This document shows, in pieces, positions 54,220 through 62,741 of a stretch of DNA of 64,000 nucleotides (the stretch's first letter is position 1; each line of letters begins with the position of its first letter). The DNA comes from Trujillonella humicola (GTDB lineage Bacteria > Actinomycetota > Actinomycetes > Mycobacteriales > Geodermatophilaceae). The notes under the pieces were generated by a model, which saw nothing but the letters and a program-made list of their open reading frames with translations, was not told where the DNA came from and did no database searches. The position numbers and the translations under genes are program-made. The stretch covers positions 79,843-143,842 of the forward strand of contig NZ_JBJNRJ010000007.1 in NCBI RefSeq assembly GCF_046233715.1. Reading direction: 5' to 3'.

Positions 54220-55263
54220 CTACAGCTCGACGGTGACGCCGTCCCGCCACTGGCGCAGCACCAGGTAGCGGCCGTGGAGGGCGCCCCGGTCCCGGTGGCC
54301 GAACCCGAGCAGCGTGCCCTCGTGCCCCTGCGCCGCGGGCAACCACTTGATCGCCTCCAGGCCCTCGCGGACGCCGCCGCGCGTGCGCTCCGGCGCGCGG
54401 GCGAGCCCCTCGGCGACGAGCCGGCCCATGTCGTACTGGTAGGCCACGCCGAACCCCGGCCGGTCGCGCGGGCCCAGCCGGCGGCGCAGATCCGCCAGCG
54501 TGGTGTTGGCGTCGGACACCATGTCCACGTAGACCCAGCCGTCGATCACCCGTGCGACGTCGGGGGCGTAGCCGCGCAGCCCGCAGGTGTTCATCACCCG
54601 TGGCCCGGCGAACCCGGCGGCCGTCACCGCGCGGGCGACGGCCGGCGCGGCCAGGCCGAGCCCGAGGTAGACGACGGCGTCCGCCCCGTCGAGGACCGCC
54701 CCCACCTCCACGCCCGCGTCCTCCGCCGAGACCGCGACGCCGGCGGTCCCGGACAGGCGGACGCCGAGGACGTCGGCCTCGTCCTGGAGGAACTGCAGGT
54801 GCCGGCGGCCGATCGGCGACCGGTCGTGCACCACGCCGACGCGGCGGGCACCCACCGCGGCGAGGTGGCGGGCGATGACCAGCGACTCGTCCTCGTGCGA
54901 GCCGACCTGGAGGTGGAACATCCACTCGCCGCGGCCCCGCTCGGTGCCCGCCCAGTTGATCGTCGGCACGTGGTCCCGCTCGGCCAGCGGGGTCACGACC
55001 AGCGCGTTGTCGCCGATCGCCGGCCCGACGACGAGCAGGACGTCGTCGTCGACCAGCCGCGCGTAGGCGCGCTCGACCGCCGCCGCCGTCCCCTCGGGCA
55101 GGCCCAGGCCGTAGGCGGGGAGGAACTCGACGTCGCGGTCCAGCCGGCCGGCCTCCTGCAGCTCCTCGACGGCGACCCGGAGCAGGTCGGCGGGGTCACC
55201 GGCCGGGCCGCCGGGACCGGCGGCCATGTCGTTCAGGACACCGACGCGGTAGGGCTCGGGCAC
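54220..55263 (-). CDS. Periplasmic-binding-fold protein without signal peptide (Leu/Ile/Val or AmiC-like)
   Basis: The 347-residue protein has a type I periplasmic-binding fold like branched-chain amino acid receptors: YRVGVLNDMAAGP, VVGPAIGDNALVVTPLAERDHVPTINWAG, then RRVGVVHDRSPIGRRHLQFLQ and VVYLGLGLAAPAVARA. The GTG start at 55263 has GGAGG upstream and there is no signal peptide, so it is cytosolic. Cytosolic relatives such as AmiC act as ligand-sensing regulators. No transporter genes are adjacent. Confidence 0.75.
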   Translation of the reverse strand: MPEPYRVGVLNDMAAGPGGPAGDPADLLRVAVEELQEAGRLDRDVEFLPAYGLGLPEGTAAAVERAYARLVDDDVLLVVGPAIGDNALVVTPLAERDHVPTINWAGTERGRGEWMFHLQVGSHEDESLVIARHLAAVGARRVGVVHDRSPIGRRHLQFLQDEADVLGVRLSGTAGVAVSAEDAGVEVGAVLDGADAVVYLGLGLAAPAVARAVTAAGFAGPRVMNTCGLRGYAPDVARVIDGWVYVDMVSDANTTLADLRRRLGPRDRPGFGVAYQYDMGRLVAEGLARAPERTRGGVREGLEAIKWLPAAQGHEGTLLGFGHRDRGALHGRYLVLRQWRDGVTVEL

Positions 55264-55379
55264 GCGGACCTCCGGGGGCGACGCCGGTACGGGCAGCGGA
55301 CTGTGCCACGCTGGGGGCAGGTCCCGGCGTCGTCCGGGTCCAGGTCCCCGGCGGTCGACGCAACGGCCCGCGGGAGCCG

Positions 55380-55397
55380 CCTGCCGGCCCCGGCAGG
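55380..55397. other. Short perfect GC hairpin
   Basis: CCTGCCGG-CC-CCGGCAGG lies 22 bp before the small ORF at 55419 and 117 bp upstream of the binding-protein start. It could be an operator or a chance GC palindrome. Confidence 0.3.
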
Positions 55398-55418
55398 GGC
55401 ACCGGAACGGTTCTCGCG

Positions 55419-55598
55419 ATGGCCGCTCAGCTCTCTCCGCTCGTCCGCGACGCCCTCGCCCTGCGCTCGTCGGCCCTGGCGGCCCGGCGTCGCGCATGGG
55501 AGCTGCGCTCGGACACGGTGCGGATCCGGTTGGAGATCGCCGACGTGCGGGCGCGGGCGTGGCGCCGGCCGGCGGGATCAGGACGACGGACCGGGTAG
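55419..55598 (+). CDS. Small Arg/Ala-rich helical protein (hypothetical)
   Basis: The 59-codon frame begins MAAQLSPLVRDALALRSSAL and continues with a helical charged segment (LRSDTVRIRLEIADVRARAW). Codon third positions are strongly G/C. Its 3' end overlaps the convergent GAF-ANTAR gene by 21 bp. The Ala/Arg helix style resembles the C-terminal half of the protein at 56309-56803. It may be real but no homologue is recalled. Confidence 0.4.
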   Translation: MAAQLSPLVRDALALRSSALAARRRAWELRSDTVRIRLEIADVRARAWRRPAGSGRRTG

Positions 55599-56312
55599 CG
55601 CCCCGCTGGTGCACAGCTCGTCGGCGATGTCGACCAGCTTGCGGTTGGTCTGCTGCGAGACGCGGGCGAGGACCTGGAAGGCCTGGTCCCCGGTGAGCCT
55701 GAACCGCTCCATGAGGATGCCCTTGGCCTGGCCGATGAGGTCACGGCTGCTCAGCGCTCGCTGCAGGTTCTCCTCGTGCTGCGCGCCGGCCAGGGCGACC
55801 GCCGCGTGCGAGGCCAGCAGCAGGCCGACGTCCTCGGACTCCTCGCCGAAGGCGTGCGGGGTCTCGGCGTAGACGTTGAGGGCGCCCAGGGTGTCGCCCT
55901 GGACGAACAGCTGGAAGCTCAGCGAGCTGAGCGCACCCCGAGCGGCGGCGGCGCGCGCGAACCGCGGCCAGCGCTGCTCGGCGCGCATGTCGTCGATGCG
56001 GACCGTGCGCTGCTCCCAGACCGAGTCCAGGCAGGGCCCCTCGCCGAGGTCGTTCTGCGTCTGGTCGACCAGCCGGGGGAGGTCCCCGGTCGCGGCCCGC
56101 GCCTCCACCGACCGGCGGCCGGTCACGTAGGTGACCGTGCAGTGGCCGGCGCCGGGCACCAGCCCGACCGCGGTGGAGGTGATGGTGTGCAGGGTCGACT
56201 CGACGTCGCCGTGCTCCTCCTGCAGGGAGCGGGCGACCCGGCTCATCATCCCGGCCAGGTCGGCGGGATCGGTGGCGGCGGGCTCTCCCGGGGGGTCGGA
56301 GTCCACCGTCAT
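55578..56312 (-). CDS. GAF and ANTAR domain-containing regulator
   Basis: The 244-residue protein has a GAF domain (about 35-160; TSTAVGLVPGAGHCTVTYV, LGEGPCLDSVWEQRTVRIDDM) and an ANTAR RNA-binding domain at the C-terminus (SSRDLIGQAKGILMERFRLTGDQAFQVL). ANTAR proteins act as antiterminators by binding paired hairpins in transcripts. ATG 56312 overlaps the stop of the preceding gene by 4 bp, which supports it despite GGAGG being directly adjacent; GTG 56306 is an alternative. Confidence 0.9.
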   Translation of the reverse strand: MTVDSDPPGEPAATDPADLAGMMSRVARSLQEEHGDVESTLHTITSTAVGLVPGAGHCTVTYVTGRRSVEARAATGDLPRLVDQTQNDLGEGPCLDSVWEQRTVRIDDMRAEQRWPRFARAAAARGALSSLSFQLFVQGDTLGALNVYAETPHAFGEESEDVGLLLASHAAVALAGAQHEENLQRALSSRDLIGQAKGILMERFRLTGDQAFQVLARVSQQTNRKLVDIADELCTSGALPGPSS

Positions 56313-56803
56313 CCTCCGACGGTAGGGCATCCGCTTTCCGGGCGCGGCCCGCCGGCGGTGCCCCGGGCCGTCAGCGCCTCCCGCCGCGCCGCGTTCCGGT
56401 GGCACAGGGTCGCGGCCTGCTCGAGCGCGGCCACCGCGACGGCCCGCGTCTCGGCGGACCGGTGCAGCGCCCGACGGGCCCGGTCGCGCACGTCGGCGGC
56501 GCGCCGGCGGGCGGCGCGGGCCTGCAGCAGCAGCAGCGTGGCCGCCGGGGAGCGCGGCGGCGGGCCGCCCGACGCCGACCAGCTGTAGGGCAGGCGCATC
56601 GGTCGGCGCAGGTCCTGGAGACGCTCGTTGAGGGTGTGGACCAGGACGTCGGTCTCCCGCCGGGACATCGGGGCGAGCTCGTGCACGAAGGCGTCGACCT
56701 CCACCTCGTCGGCGTCCCCGCCGAGCGCGAGGTACCTGACCCACAGCTGCCGGACGGTCAGGTCGGCGAGCGCGAAGGCATCCGCCACGGACGTCGCCAG
56801 CAT
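56309..56803 (-). CDS. Hypothetical protein coupled to the GAF-ANTAR regulator
   Basis: The 164-residue helical protein has no recognised domain. It begins MLATSVADAFALADLTVRQLWVRYLALGGD, a pattern seen in proteins beside ANTAR genes in Geodermatophilaceae-like actinobacteria, and ends with an Arg/Ala-rich helix (ARAARRRAADVRDRARRAL). Its stop overlaps the GAF-ANTAR start (ATGA), so the two are co-translated and probably partners. An upstream GTG at 56815 is possible; GGGGAGG lies before the ATG. Confidence 0.6.
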   Translation of the reverse strand: MLATSVADAFALADLTVRQLWVRYLALGGDADEVEVDAFVHELAPMSRRETDVLVHTLNERLQDLRRPMRLPYSWSASGGPPPRSPAATLLLLQARAARRRAADVRDRARRALHRSAETRAVAVAALEQAATLCHRNAARREALTARGTAGGPRPESGCPTVGG

Positions 56804-56914
56804 CGCCGTCGCCACCTCCCCGGGAGCCGGGGTGGCCCCTGGCCCCCCATGGTGCCCCCGCACCGCCGCGGAGGTCTTGTCGAGACCGTGCCCGGCACGC
56901 CACCATGCCCCGTC

Positions 56915-57415
56915 GTGACCGCCTTCACACCGGACCAGCTGTCCACGTTCGAGGAGATCCGGCAGCTCAAGGCCCGGTACTCCTACCTGCTCGACACCAA
57001 GCAGTGGGACGCCTGGGCGCAGCTCTTCACCGCGGACTTCCGCTGGGGCACGGAGAACGACCTGGCCGTCGAGGGGCGGGACGCCTTCGTGGAGATGGTG
57101 CGGGGGGCGATCGACGCCGTCCCGACCGTGCACCAGTTCCACGCCCCGGTGCTGGAGATCCTCTCGCCGACCACCGCGACCGGGCTGTGGCCGATGTTCG
57201 ACTACGTCGGGTTCCCCGAGACCCCGATCCAGGGGTACGGCTACTACCACGAGACCTACCGGCGCGAGGACGACGGCTGGCGGATCTCCACCCAGTTCCT
57301 GTCCCGGCTGCGCACCGACGTCATCGGCGGCCTCACCGCGGGCATCCAGTCGATGGTCAGCGACCCGGGGATCGCCCGCGACGCGACCGCGGCCCTGCCC
57401 GGCAAGGCGACCTGA
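56915..57415 (+). CDS. SnoaL/NTF2-like protein
   Basis: The 166-residue protein has a single NTF2-like alpha-beta barrel: EIRQLKARYSYLLDTKQWDAWAQLFTADF, then VHQFHAPVLEILSPTTATGLW and GYGYYHETYRREDDGWRIS. Similar proteins are isomerases, dehydratases or have no known activity. It is monocistronic and divergent from the ANTAR partner gene. Confidence 0.85.
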   Translation: MTAFTPDQLSTFEEIRQLKARYSYLLDTKQWDAWAQLFTADFRWGTENDLAVEGRDAFVEMVRGAIDAVPTVHQFHAPVLEILSPTTATGLWPMFDYVGFPETPIQGYGYYHETYRREDDGWRISTQFLSRLRTDVIGGLTAGIQSMVSDPGIARDATAALPGKAT

Positions 57416-57430
57416 CCGCCGCGCCGTCGG

Positions 57431-57727
57431 TCACGGCCGCGGGTTCCTCCGGGTCCAACCGCGCTCGTCGCGGCGGGCCCCGGTGCCGGCCGCGCAGCGG
57501 CGGCAGACCGCGCGCACCTCCTCGGCGTGCCGGCCCGACTCGGGCTGCACGTCGGCCCAGCCCACGTGCGGGAACCGGGAGAGGGCCGACCGGTGCAACG
57601 AGAGCCCGCAGACGGTCTCGTTGCGGCCGGGTTCCCAGGCGTGCACCTCACCGGCCGGGTACCGGATGCCGTCGTCGGGATCGACCCAGGTGCCGGCGGC
57701 CGCGACCGCCGCATGACGCGCTCTCAT
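57431..57727 (-). CDS. Hypothetical protein with Cys/His motifs
   Basis: The 98-residue protein has no function I can name. It contains HAWEPG, ETVCGLSLHRSAL, RFPHVGWADVQP and a terminal CRRC, which could form a small zinc site from three Cys and a His. The TAGGTG -10 box 7 nt before ATG 57727 and high G/C third positions support expression. Confidence 0.65.
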   Translation of the reverse strand: MRARHAAVAAAGTWVDPDDGIRYPAGEVHAWEPGRNETVCGLSLHRSALSRFPHVGWADVQPESGRHAEEVRAVCRRCAAGTGARRDERGWTRRNPRP

Positions 57728-57734
57728 GCCGGGC

Positions 57735-57740
57735 CACCTA
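57735..57740 (-). promoter_or_regulatory. Leaderless -10 box of the 98-residue protein gene
   Basis: Minus-strand TAGGTG is followed by 7 nt and the ATG start. Confidence 0.45.
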
Positions 57741-57770
57741 CCCGGCCCGGCGCCGGGTCAGCGCGGGACG

Positions 57771-58571
57771 TCAGGCGGCCGTCGCGAGGGCGATCACGAG
57801 CGCCAGGGCGTTGTAGGTCGCGTGGATCATCATCGCCGGCGCGAGGCGGCCGGTGATCCGGACGACGAAGCAGGCGCCCACCCCCAGCACGCCGACCGAC
57901 AGGGCCAGGGTGACCGCGCCCAGCAGCGTCTGGACCTGGTGCACGTGAAAGAGCGCGAACAGCAGCGACGACAGCAGCGCGGCGGGCCAGAAGGGCATCC
58001 GGCGCATGAAGCTGCGCAGCAGCAGCCCGCGGAACATCAGCTCCTCGGTGACCGGGGCGAGCACGACCGCCGCGAGGACCAGCACGACGATCCCGAGCAG
58101 CGTGAGGTCGCCGGTCGGCAGGTTGGACGACTCCTCCAGTGCGCGGCCGTCGCTGAGGACGGCGGCGACGAACACGACCGCCGTCCGGCAGGCGTAGATG
58201 ACGCAGAACCCGACGAGCCAGGGCAGCCAGTCGTGCCGCCGGACCCGGTCGAGACCGAAGGCCGCCCGCCAGCCGCCTGCCCGGGCGGCGACGGGGCGGC
58301 CGAACGCGAGCAGCGCGGCGAGCACGAGGAGCTCGCCGCCGATGAGGACGGCGACGGCGAGGGCGACGCCGCCGGGCCCGTCGTAGCGCGCGACGAGGTG
58401 GCCCAGGACGAGGACGCCGGCCAGGACCAGCAGCGGGCCGAGCCAGGTGCGCAGACCCCACGACCCGGGGTCGCGCTCGTGGGCGGCGCGGGCCTGCTCG
58501 TCGAGGACGGTGCGCTCGACGAGCAGGCGCCGGGCCTGGGCCTCCGACAGCTCGGGGCGCAGGGTGGTCAC
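57771..58571 (-). CDS. CPBP-family intramembrane metalloprotease
   Basis: The 266-residue membrane protein has about seven helices. CAAX-protease motifs are EELMFRGLLLR (Glu-Glu...Arg), FALFHVHQ and HATYNAL with the metal-binding His. Such proteins process prenylated or other membrane peptides, or serve in bacteriocin self-immunity. It follows the DUF4190 gene by 11 bp on the same strand. Confidence 0.88.
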   Translation of the reverse strand: MTTLRPELSEAQARRLLVERTVLDEQARAAHERDPGSWGLRTWLGPLLVLAGVLVLGHLVARYDGPGGVALAVAVLIGGELLVLAALLAFGRPVAARAGGWRAAFGLDRVRRHDWLPWLVGFCVIYACRTAVVFVAAVLSDGRALEESSNLPTGDLTLLGIVVLVLAAVVLAPVTEELMFRGLLLRSFMRRMPFWPAALLSSLLFALFHVHQVQTLLGAVTLALSVGVLGVGACFVVRITGRLAPAMMIHATYNALALVIALATAA

Positions 58572-58582
58572 CGCAGCGGCGT

Positions 58583-58882
58583 TCAGCCGACGTTGAAGGT
58601 GAACGACCCGCCGTTGTTGGCGGCCGCGACGACGAGGACCACGAAGAGGATCAGGTCGACGACGCCGAGGACGATGGCGGCGATGGACAGGCCCTTGTGC
58701 GGGGCGCCGCGCTGGGCGCGGTTGAGGCCGATGCCACCGAAGACGATCGCCAGCGGGCCGAGGATGACGGAGAAGAACAGCAGGCCCACCAGGCCGCAGA
58801 CGAAGCCGGCGATCGCCAGTCCGTTGCCCTGCTGCCTGGTGCCGGCCGGGGGGTGGCCGGTGTGCGAGGTGTCCTGGCTCAT
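58583..58882 (-). CDS. DUF4190 small membrane protein
   Basis: The 99-residue protein has a polar N-terminus and two membrane helices, GLAIAGFVCGLVGLLFFSVI and LSIAAIVLGVVDLILFVVLV, separated by GGIGLNRAQRGAPHKG, the DUF4190 pattern. The function is unknown. GGAGG lies 6 nt before ATG 58882, and the CPBP gene follows directly. Confidence 0.85.
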   Translation of the reverse strand: MSQDTSHTGHPPAGTRQQGNGLAIAGFVCGLVGLLFFSVILGPLAIVFGGIGLNRAQRGAPHKGLSIAAIVLGVVDLILFVVLVVAAANNGGSFTFNVG

Positions 58883-58998
58883 GGCGGGGCCTCCGTCTGC
58901 TGGGGTGTGTCGGGGCGGCGACTACCCGGAGTGAGCCGGTTCAGGCTCGATTCACCTGATCGTGCGACCACCGGCGGGGACGGCGCGCCGGCCGGGTC

Positions 58999-59676
58999 TC
59001 ACACCTCGAGGACCTGCCACGGCTCGCCGGTCCACGGCCGCCGGCTGTGCTCGATCCGCAGCGCGCCGGGCCGGGCCTCGATGAGCTCGGCGAACACGGT
59101 CGCCCACACCCGGCCGTCCTCCTCGTGGCGGACGACGAGCGCGCCCTGGTCGTCCTGCGGCGGCTCGAGCCGGTCGCGCCAGCCGTCGGGGTAGCTGGCG
59201 GCCGCGAAATCGGCCAGGAAGCGGTCGGCCTTGAGGTCCTCCGGGCCGCCGGAGGTGAGCATGTGGGTGCCCGGTGGGTGCTCGGTGACGCGGACGTCGG
59301 AGCCGTCGAAGTCCCAGGTGACGGCCCGCTCGGGGGTGGCGAGCAGCAGCGCGAAGCTGGCCATCCCCCGGAGGTCGACGTGCGCGGGCCAGTCGAACCC
59401 GCGCTCGGCCGCCAGGAGGGGCAGGACGCCGCGGCTGGGCGCCCCGGGGTCGGCGTCACGCTTGGCCGGCCGGTTGACCAGCAGCGCCGTCGTCCCGGTG
59501 CCGACGTGCGTGGCGCACCAGGTGCCGCCGGCGGTCCGGTCGCGGCCGCCGACGACGTCGGGGTGATCCGGCCACCACCGCCCCGGGTCGTCGAACGCGC
59601 GGGCGGTGGACTCGTCGCGGAGCGCCAGGATCCGCACCGGCTGCCCCTCCGACCGGCGGACGACGACGGTGCACAC
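58999..59676 (-). CDS. NRDE/TANGO2-family protein
   Basis: The 225-residue protein begins MCTVVV, so Cys2 would be the N-terminal residue after Met removal, as in Ntn-hydrolase-like NRDE proteins. The family motif NRDE reads LRDES here. Other features are GGTWCATHVGTGTTALLVNR and the C-terminal VFAELIEARPGALRI. The function of the family is unclear (TANGO2-like). GTG 59676 is preceded by CACGAT-N6, a weak leaderless box. Confidence 0.8.
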   Translation of the reverse strand: MCTVVVRRSEGQPVRILALRDESTARAFDDPGRWWPDHPDVVGGRDRTAGGTWCATHVGTGTTALLVNRPAKRDADPGAPSRGVLPLLAAERGFDWPAHVDLRGMASFALLLATPERAVTWDFDGSDVRVTEHPPGTHMLTSGGPEDLKADRFLADFAAASYPDGWRDRLEPPQDDQGALVVRHEEDGRVWATVFAELIEARPGALRIEHSRRPWTGEPWQVLEV

Positions 59677-59688
59677 GGGCCCATCGTG

Positions 59689-60135
59689 TCAGCCGGCGAT
59701 CGCGGAGCCCGGGAACGGCGGCCCCGGGGCGGCCGGCGCGGTCCCCGGCGCGTCGAGCCGGGTGTCGACGGTGTCCCCCCGCAGCAGCATCACGGCCAGG
59801 ACGGCGCCGACGACGAGCAGCGCGACGACCACGGCCGCGATCCACGGCCACGTCCGGCGGCGGCGGGGGTGGACCCGCGGGCGCACGGTGACCCTGACGG
59901 GTACCGGCGTGCCGAACGGCACCGTCGGCTGGCGGATCGGCGGTGCGGGGCGGGGGAGGTCGACCGTGGCCTCGTCGTCGGGGTGGGCGGGCCGCGGCGG
60001 CCGGCCGCCGGCCGTCTCGCCCCTCCGGCCGGATGCCGGCCGCCGGTCGAGCCGGACGGTCGGCTCGGCGACCGGTGGGGCGGGCTCCCCGGCACCGGAG
60101 GCCGTGGACGGACGGTCGTCTCCCGGGCGGGTCAC
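59689..60135 (-). CDS. Single-pass membrane protein, Pro/Arg-rich (hypothetical)
   Basis: The 148-residue protein has a disordered Pro/Arg-rich first 90 residues with repeated TVRL/TVDL/TVPF motifs, a basic RRRRTW stop, one membrane helix (PWIAAVVVALLVVGAVLAVMLL) and a short outer tail. The TVxL phrases resemble those that follow protein kinases or FHA proteins, but no kinase is here. GTG 60135 is the start. Confidence 0.6.
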   Translation of the reverse strand: MTRPGDDRPSTASGAGEPAPPVAEPTVRLDRRPASGRRGETAGGRPPRPAHPDDEATVDLPRPAPPIRQPTVPFGTPVPVRVTVRPRVHPRRRRTWPWIAAVVVALLVVGAVLAVMLLRGDTVDTRLDAPGTAPAAPGPPFPGSAIAG

Positions 60136-60204
60136 GACGGGGGCGATGCCCGCCCGCGCCCGGTCCTACGCCACCGAGGCGACCCTCGGGTGGGACGGGT
60201 CGGT

Positions 60205-60474
60205 CTACGCGCCGGGTGCGGTGCAGGCCGCCGAGCCGGCCAGACGACTGGCGTAGGCGTCGGAGTACAGGCGGACCGTCTGCCCGTCGACGCGGATGCT
60301 GCCCGGCCATTGCGCGGCGCGGGCCAGGACCTGGGCGCACGAGGGTTCGGGCGGCACCGGGGCGGCCGCCGCGGCCGTGCCGCCGGCGCCGAGGAGGGCG
60401 GCGGTGACCAGCGCGGTGGTGCCGAGACGGCGGAGCGGGGCGCAGGGGCGGGGAGGAACTCGTGGAGTGGTCAT
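60205..60474 (-). CDS. Small secreted protein (hypothetical)
   Basis: The 89-residue precursor has a twin-arginine-like basic start (PLRRLG), a hydrophobic core (TTALVTAALLGAGGTAAAAA) and a mature domain of about 45 residues with two Cys (PSCAQVLARAAQ and GSAACTAPG), likely one disulfide. The function is unknown. The ATG at 60474 gives a normal signal peptide. Confidence 0.65.
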   Translation of the reverse strand: MTTPRVPPRPCAPLRRLGTTALVTAALLGAGGTAAAAAPVPPEPSCAQVLARAAQWPGSIRVDGQTVRLYSDAYASRLAGSAACTAPGA

Positions 60475-60546
60475 GGCGCAACGCTGTCGCCGCGCCGGGG
60501 CCGGCACATCAGGGCTGTCCCTGACCCGTGCGGCGCCGGATGCGGC

Positions 60547-60552
60547 CAGGAT
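60547..60552 (+). promoter_or_regulatory. Leaderless -10 box of receiver-only regulator gene
   Basis: CAGGAT is followed by 6 nt and GTG 60559. Confidence 0.4.
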
Positions 60553-60558
60553 GGCCCG

Positions 60559-60906
60559 GTGGCGATCCGTGTCGTCATCGTCGACGACCACGACGGCTTC
60601 CGGGCGCAGCTCCGGGAGCTCCTCGCGCTGGATGCCTTCGACGTGGTCGGCGACGCCGCCGGCAGCGCGGAGGGCGTGGCGATCACCGCCGTCCTGCGGC
60701 CGGACCTGGTGCTGCTCGACGTGATGCTGACCGACGGCGAGGGCTTCGACCTGGTGCCGGCGCTGCAGCGCTCGGGAGCCGCGGTGGTGCTGATCTCCAG
60801 CCGGGACCGGAGCGACTACGGCGGCCGGATAGAGCGGTCCGGCGCCGAGGGGTTCCTCAGCAAGGCGGACCTCTCGCCGGCCGCGGTGCGGGAGGTGCTG
60901 CGATGA
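60559..60906 (+). CDS. Receiver-only response regulator
   Basis: The 115-residue protein is just a CheY-like receiver: VVIVDDHDGF, Asp in LVLLDVMLTDGEG, Ser in VLISSRDRSD and Lys in FLSKADL, so it can be phosphorylated. It has no output domain. Its stop overlaps the kinase start (ATGA), making a regulator-kinase-regulator operon; it may modulate or compete in the phospho-relay. Confidence 0.88.
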   Translation: MAIRVVIVDDHDGFRAQLRELLALDAFDVVGDAAGSAEGVAITAVLRPDLVLLDVMLTDGEGFDLVPALQRSGAAVVLISSRDRSDYGGRIERSGAEGFLSKADLSPAAVREVLR

Positions 60907-62741
60907 CGCTCGTCCCGACCGGTCGCCGGCTCCGGCCGCTCGATGCCCTGTTCGCCGGCGCCGTGGGTGTCGCCGTCGTCGGCAACGTGCTGGGGCAGAT
61001 CCCGTTCGCCGCCAGCCCCTTCCGCCCGCAGCTGGGCTACCAGGTGTTCGACGCCGCGGTCGGGGTCGTCTACGCGGTCTGCGCCGCTCTGGTGTGGCAG
61101 CTGTCGCCGCGCCGCACGCCCGCCGTCCTCATGCTCGCCGTCTCGTACTCCCGGGCGGTGGGCACGCTGGGGGTGGCGCTCCTCACCGAGCACTGGTCCT
61201 GGTCGCTGCTGTTCGCCGGGCAGGGGTGGGTCGACGCGCTCGCCCCGTGGATCGCGCTGGCCTACCCCCGCGGCCGGCTCGGCGACGTGTGGTCCCGCGC
61301 GGTGGTCACCGGGCTGCTCCTGCTCTACGCGGGCCGGTCGCTGCTGCGTGCCTTCTTCATAGACGCGGGGACGTGGGGCTGGTGCGACTGCCTCCCCAAC
61401 CCGCTGGCGCTGCCGGCCGATCCCGAGCTCGTGGCGACGCTGCACGACGTCACCGGGCAGTGGATGCACGCCGTGCTGTACGCCGCGGCGCTGACGCTCG
61501 TCCTCGTCCGCTGGGCGCGCAGCAGCGCGCCGTTGCGTTCGGTCGCCTTCCTCATGCCGCTGGCCTTCGGCCTGTGGACCGCGCTGAGCCTCGGCTTCGA
61601 CCTGCAGGCCTTCTTCGGCATCGAGGTCTGGGGGATCAACTCGCAGTACCTGGAGCAGCCGATCGTGTCGGCCGTGCCGCTGGCCTACGTGGCGGGTCTC
61701 GTGCACCTGCGGACGATGCGTGGCCGTGTCGTGGATCTGGTCGCGGCTGCCGGGGGCGGGCCCGACCGGGCGGCGTGGGAGCAGGCGCTGAGCGCCGCGG
61801 TCGGCGATCCGCGGATGCGGTTGCTGTGGTGGGACGACGGGGACCGGGTGCACCGTGACAGCGCCGGGCGGCGGGTCGACCCCGACCGGCTCGACCGCGA
61901 CCTGGCCCGCCTCCTGGTGGGGAGCCCGGAGCAGCCGGTCGCCCTGGTCCTGCACGACCCGGCGCTGGCCGAGAGCCGCCCCCTGCTGGAGTCCCTGGCG
62001 GCGGCGCTGCGGCTGGCGGCGGACAACGAGCGGCTCACCCGCGACCTGCAGGCGTCGCTGCGCGAGGCGCAGGAGTCGCGGGCCCGGATCGTGGGGGCGG
62101 GGGACGCCGCACGCCGGCGGATCGAGCGGGACCTGCACGACGGCTCGCAGCAGCAGCTGGTCTCGCTCGCGATGAGCCTGCGGATCGCCCACGCCCAGGC
62201 CTCGGCGCGCGGGGACGCCGAGCTCGCCGGGCAGCTGTCCGACGCCGGGGACCTGCTGGCCGAGGCGCTCGCCTCGCTGCGGGAGCTGGCCCGCGGGATC
62301 CACCCCAGCGTGCTCACCGAGGGCGGGCTGGAGGCCGCGCTGCGGGAGCTCGCCGCGCGCAGCCCGCTGCCGGTCGACGTGGACGTCGACGTGCCCGAGC
62401 CGCTGCCCGAGGTGGTCGCGGCGACGGCGTACTTCACCGCCGCCGAGGCGCTGACCAACGCGGCGAAGCACTCGCTGGCCGCCGCGTGCTCGCTGCGGGC
62501 GGCGGTCGACGGTGACCGGCTGGAGGTGCAGGTCGCCGACGAGGGGGCCGGGGGAGCCGACCCAGAGGGCTCCGGCCTGCGGGGGCTCGCCGACCGGGTC
62601 GAGGCGGTGGGCGGGCGGCTGCGGGTCGACAGCCCGCCCGCGGGCGGCACCCGGCTGAGCGTCGTCCTCCCGCTCGCCGATCGAGCGACGGGGAGCCTGC
62701 CGGAGTCGGCCGCGGCCGGGTTCCCGTGGGCCGGGTCGTGA
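60903..62741 (+). CDS. Seven-helix sensor histidine kinase (DesK/NarX-type)
   Basis: The 612-residue kinase has seven to eight N-terminal membrane helices over about 250 residues with a short extracytoplasmic CDCLPNP loop containing two Cys, a GAF-like cytosolic stretch, the HisKA_3 motif RRRIERDLHDGSQQQLVSLA and HATPase boxes (NAAKHSLA, VADEGAGG, GLRGLADRV). The Cys pair in the loop could be redox-sensitive (inference). It is coupled to regulators on both sides. Confidence 0.9.
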   Translation: MTLVPTGRRLRPLDALFAGAVGVAVVGNVLGQIPFAASPFRPQLGYQVFDAAVGVVYAVCAALVWQLSPRRTPAVLMLAVSYSRAVGTLGVALLTEHWSWSLLFAGQGWVDALAPWIALAYPRGRLGDVWSRAVVTGLLLLYAGRSLLRAFFIDAGTWGWCDCLPNPLALPADPELVATLHDVTGQWMHAVLYAAALTLVLVRWARSSAPLRSVAFLMPLAFGLWTALSLGFDLQAFFGIEVWGINSQYLEQPIVSAVPLAYVAGLVHLRTMRGRVVDLVAAAGGGPDRAAWEQALSAAVGDPRMRLLWWDDGDRVHRDSAGRRVDPDRLDRDLARLLVGSPEQPVALVLHDPALAESRPLLESLAAALRLAADNERLTRDLQASLREAQESRARIVGAGDAARRRIERDLHDGSQQQLVSLAMSLRIAHAQASARGDAELAGQLSDAGDLLAEALASLRELARGIHPSVLTEGGLEAALRELAARSPLPVDVDVDVPEPLPEVVAATAYFTAAEALTNAAKHSLAAACSLRAAVDGDRLEVQVADEGAGGADPEGSGLRGLADRVEAVGGRLRVDSPPAGGTRLSVVLPLADRATGSLPESAAAGFPWAGS

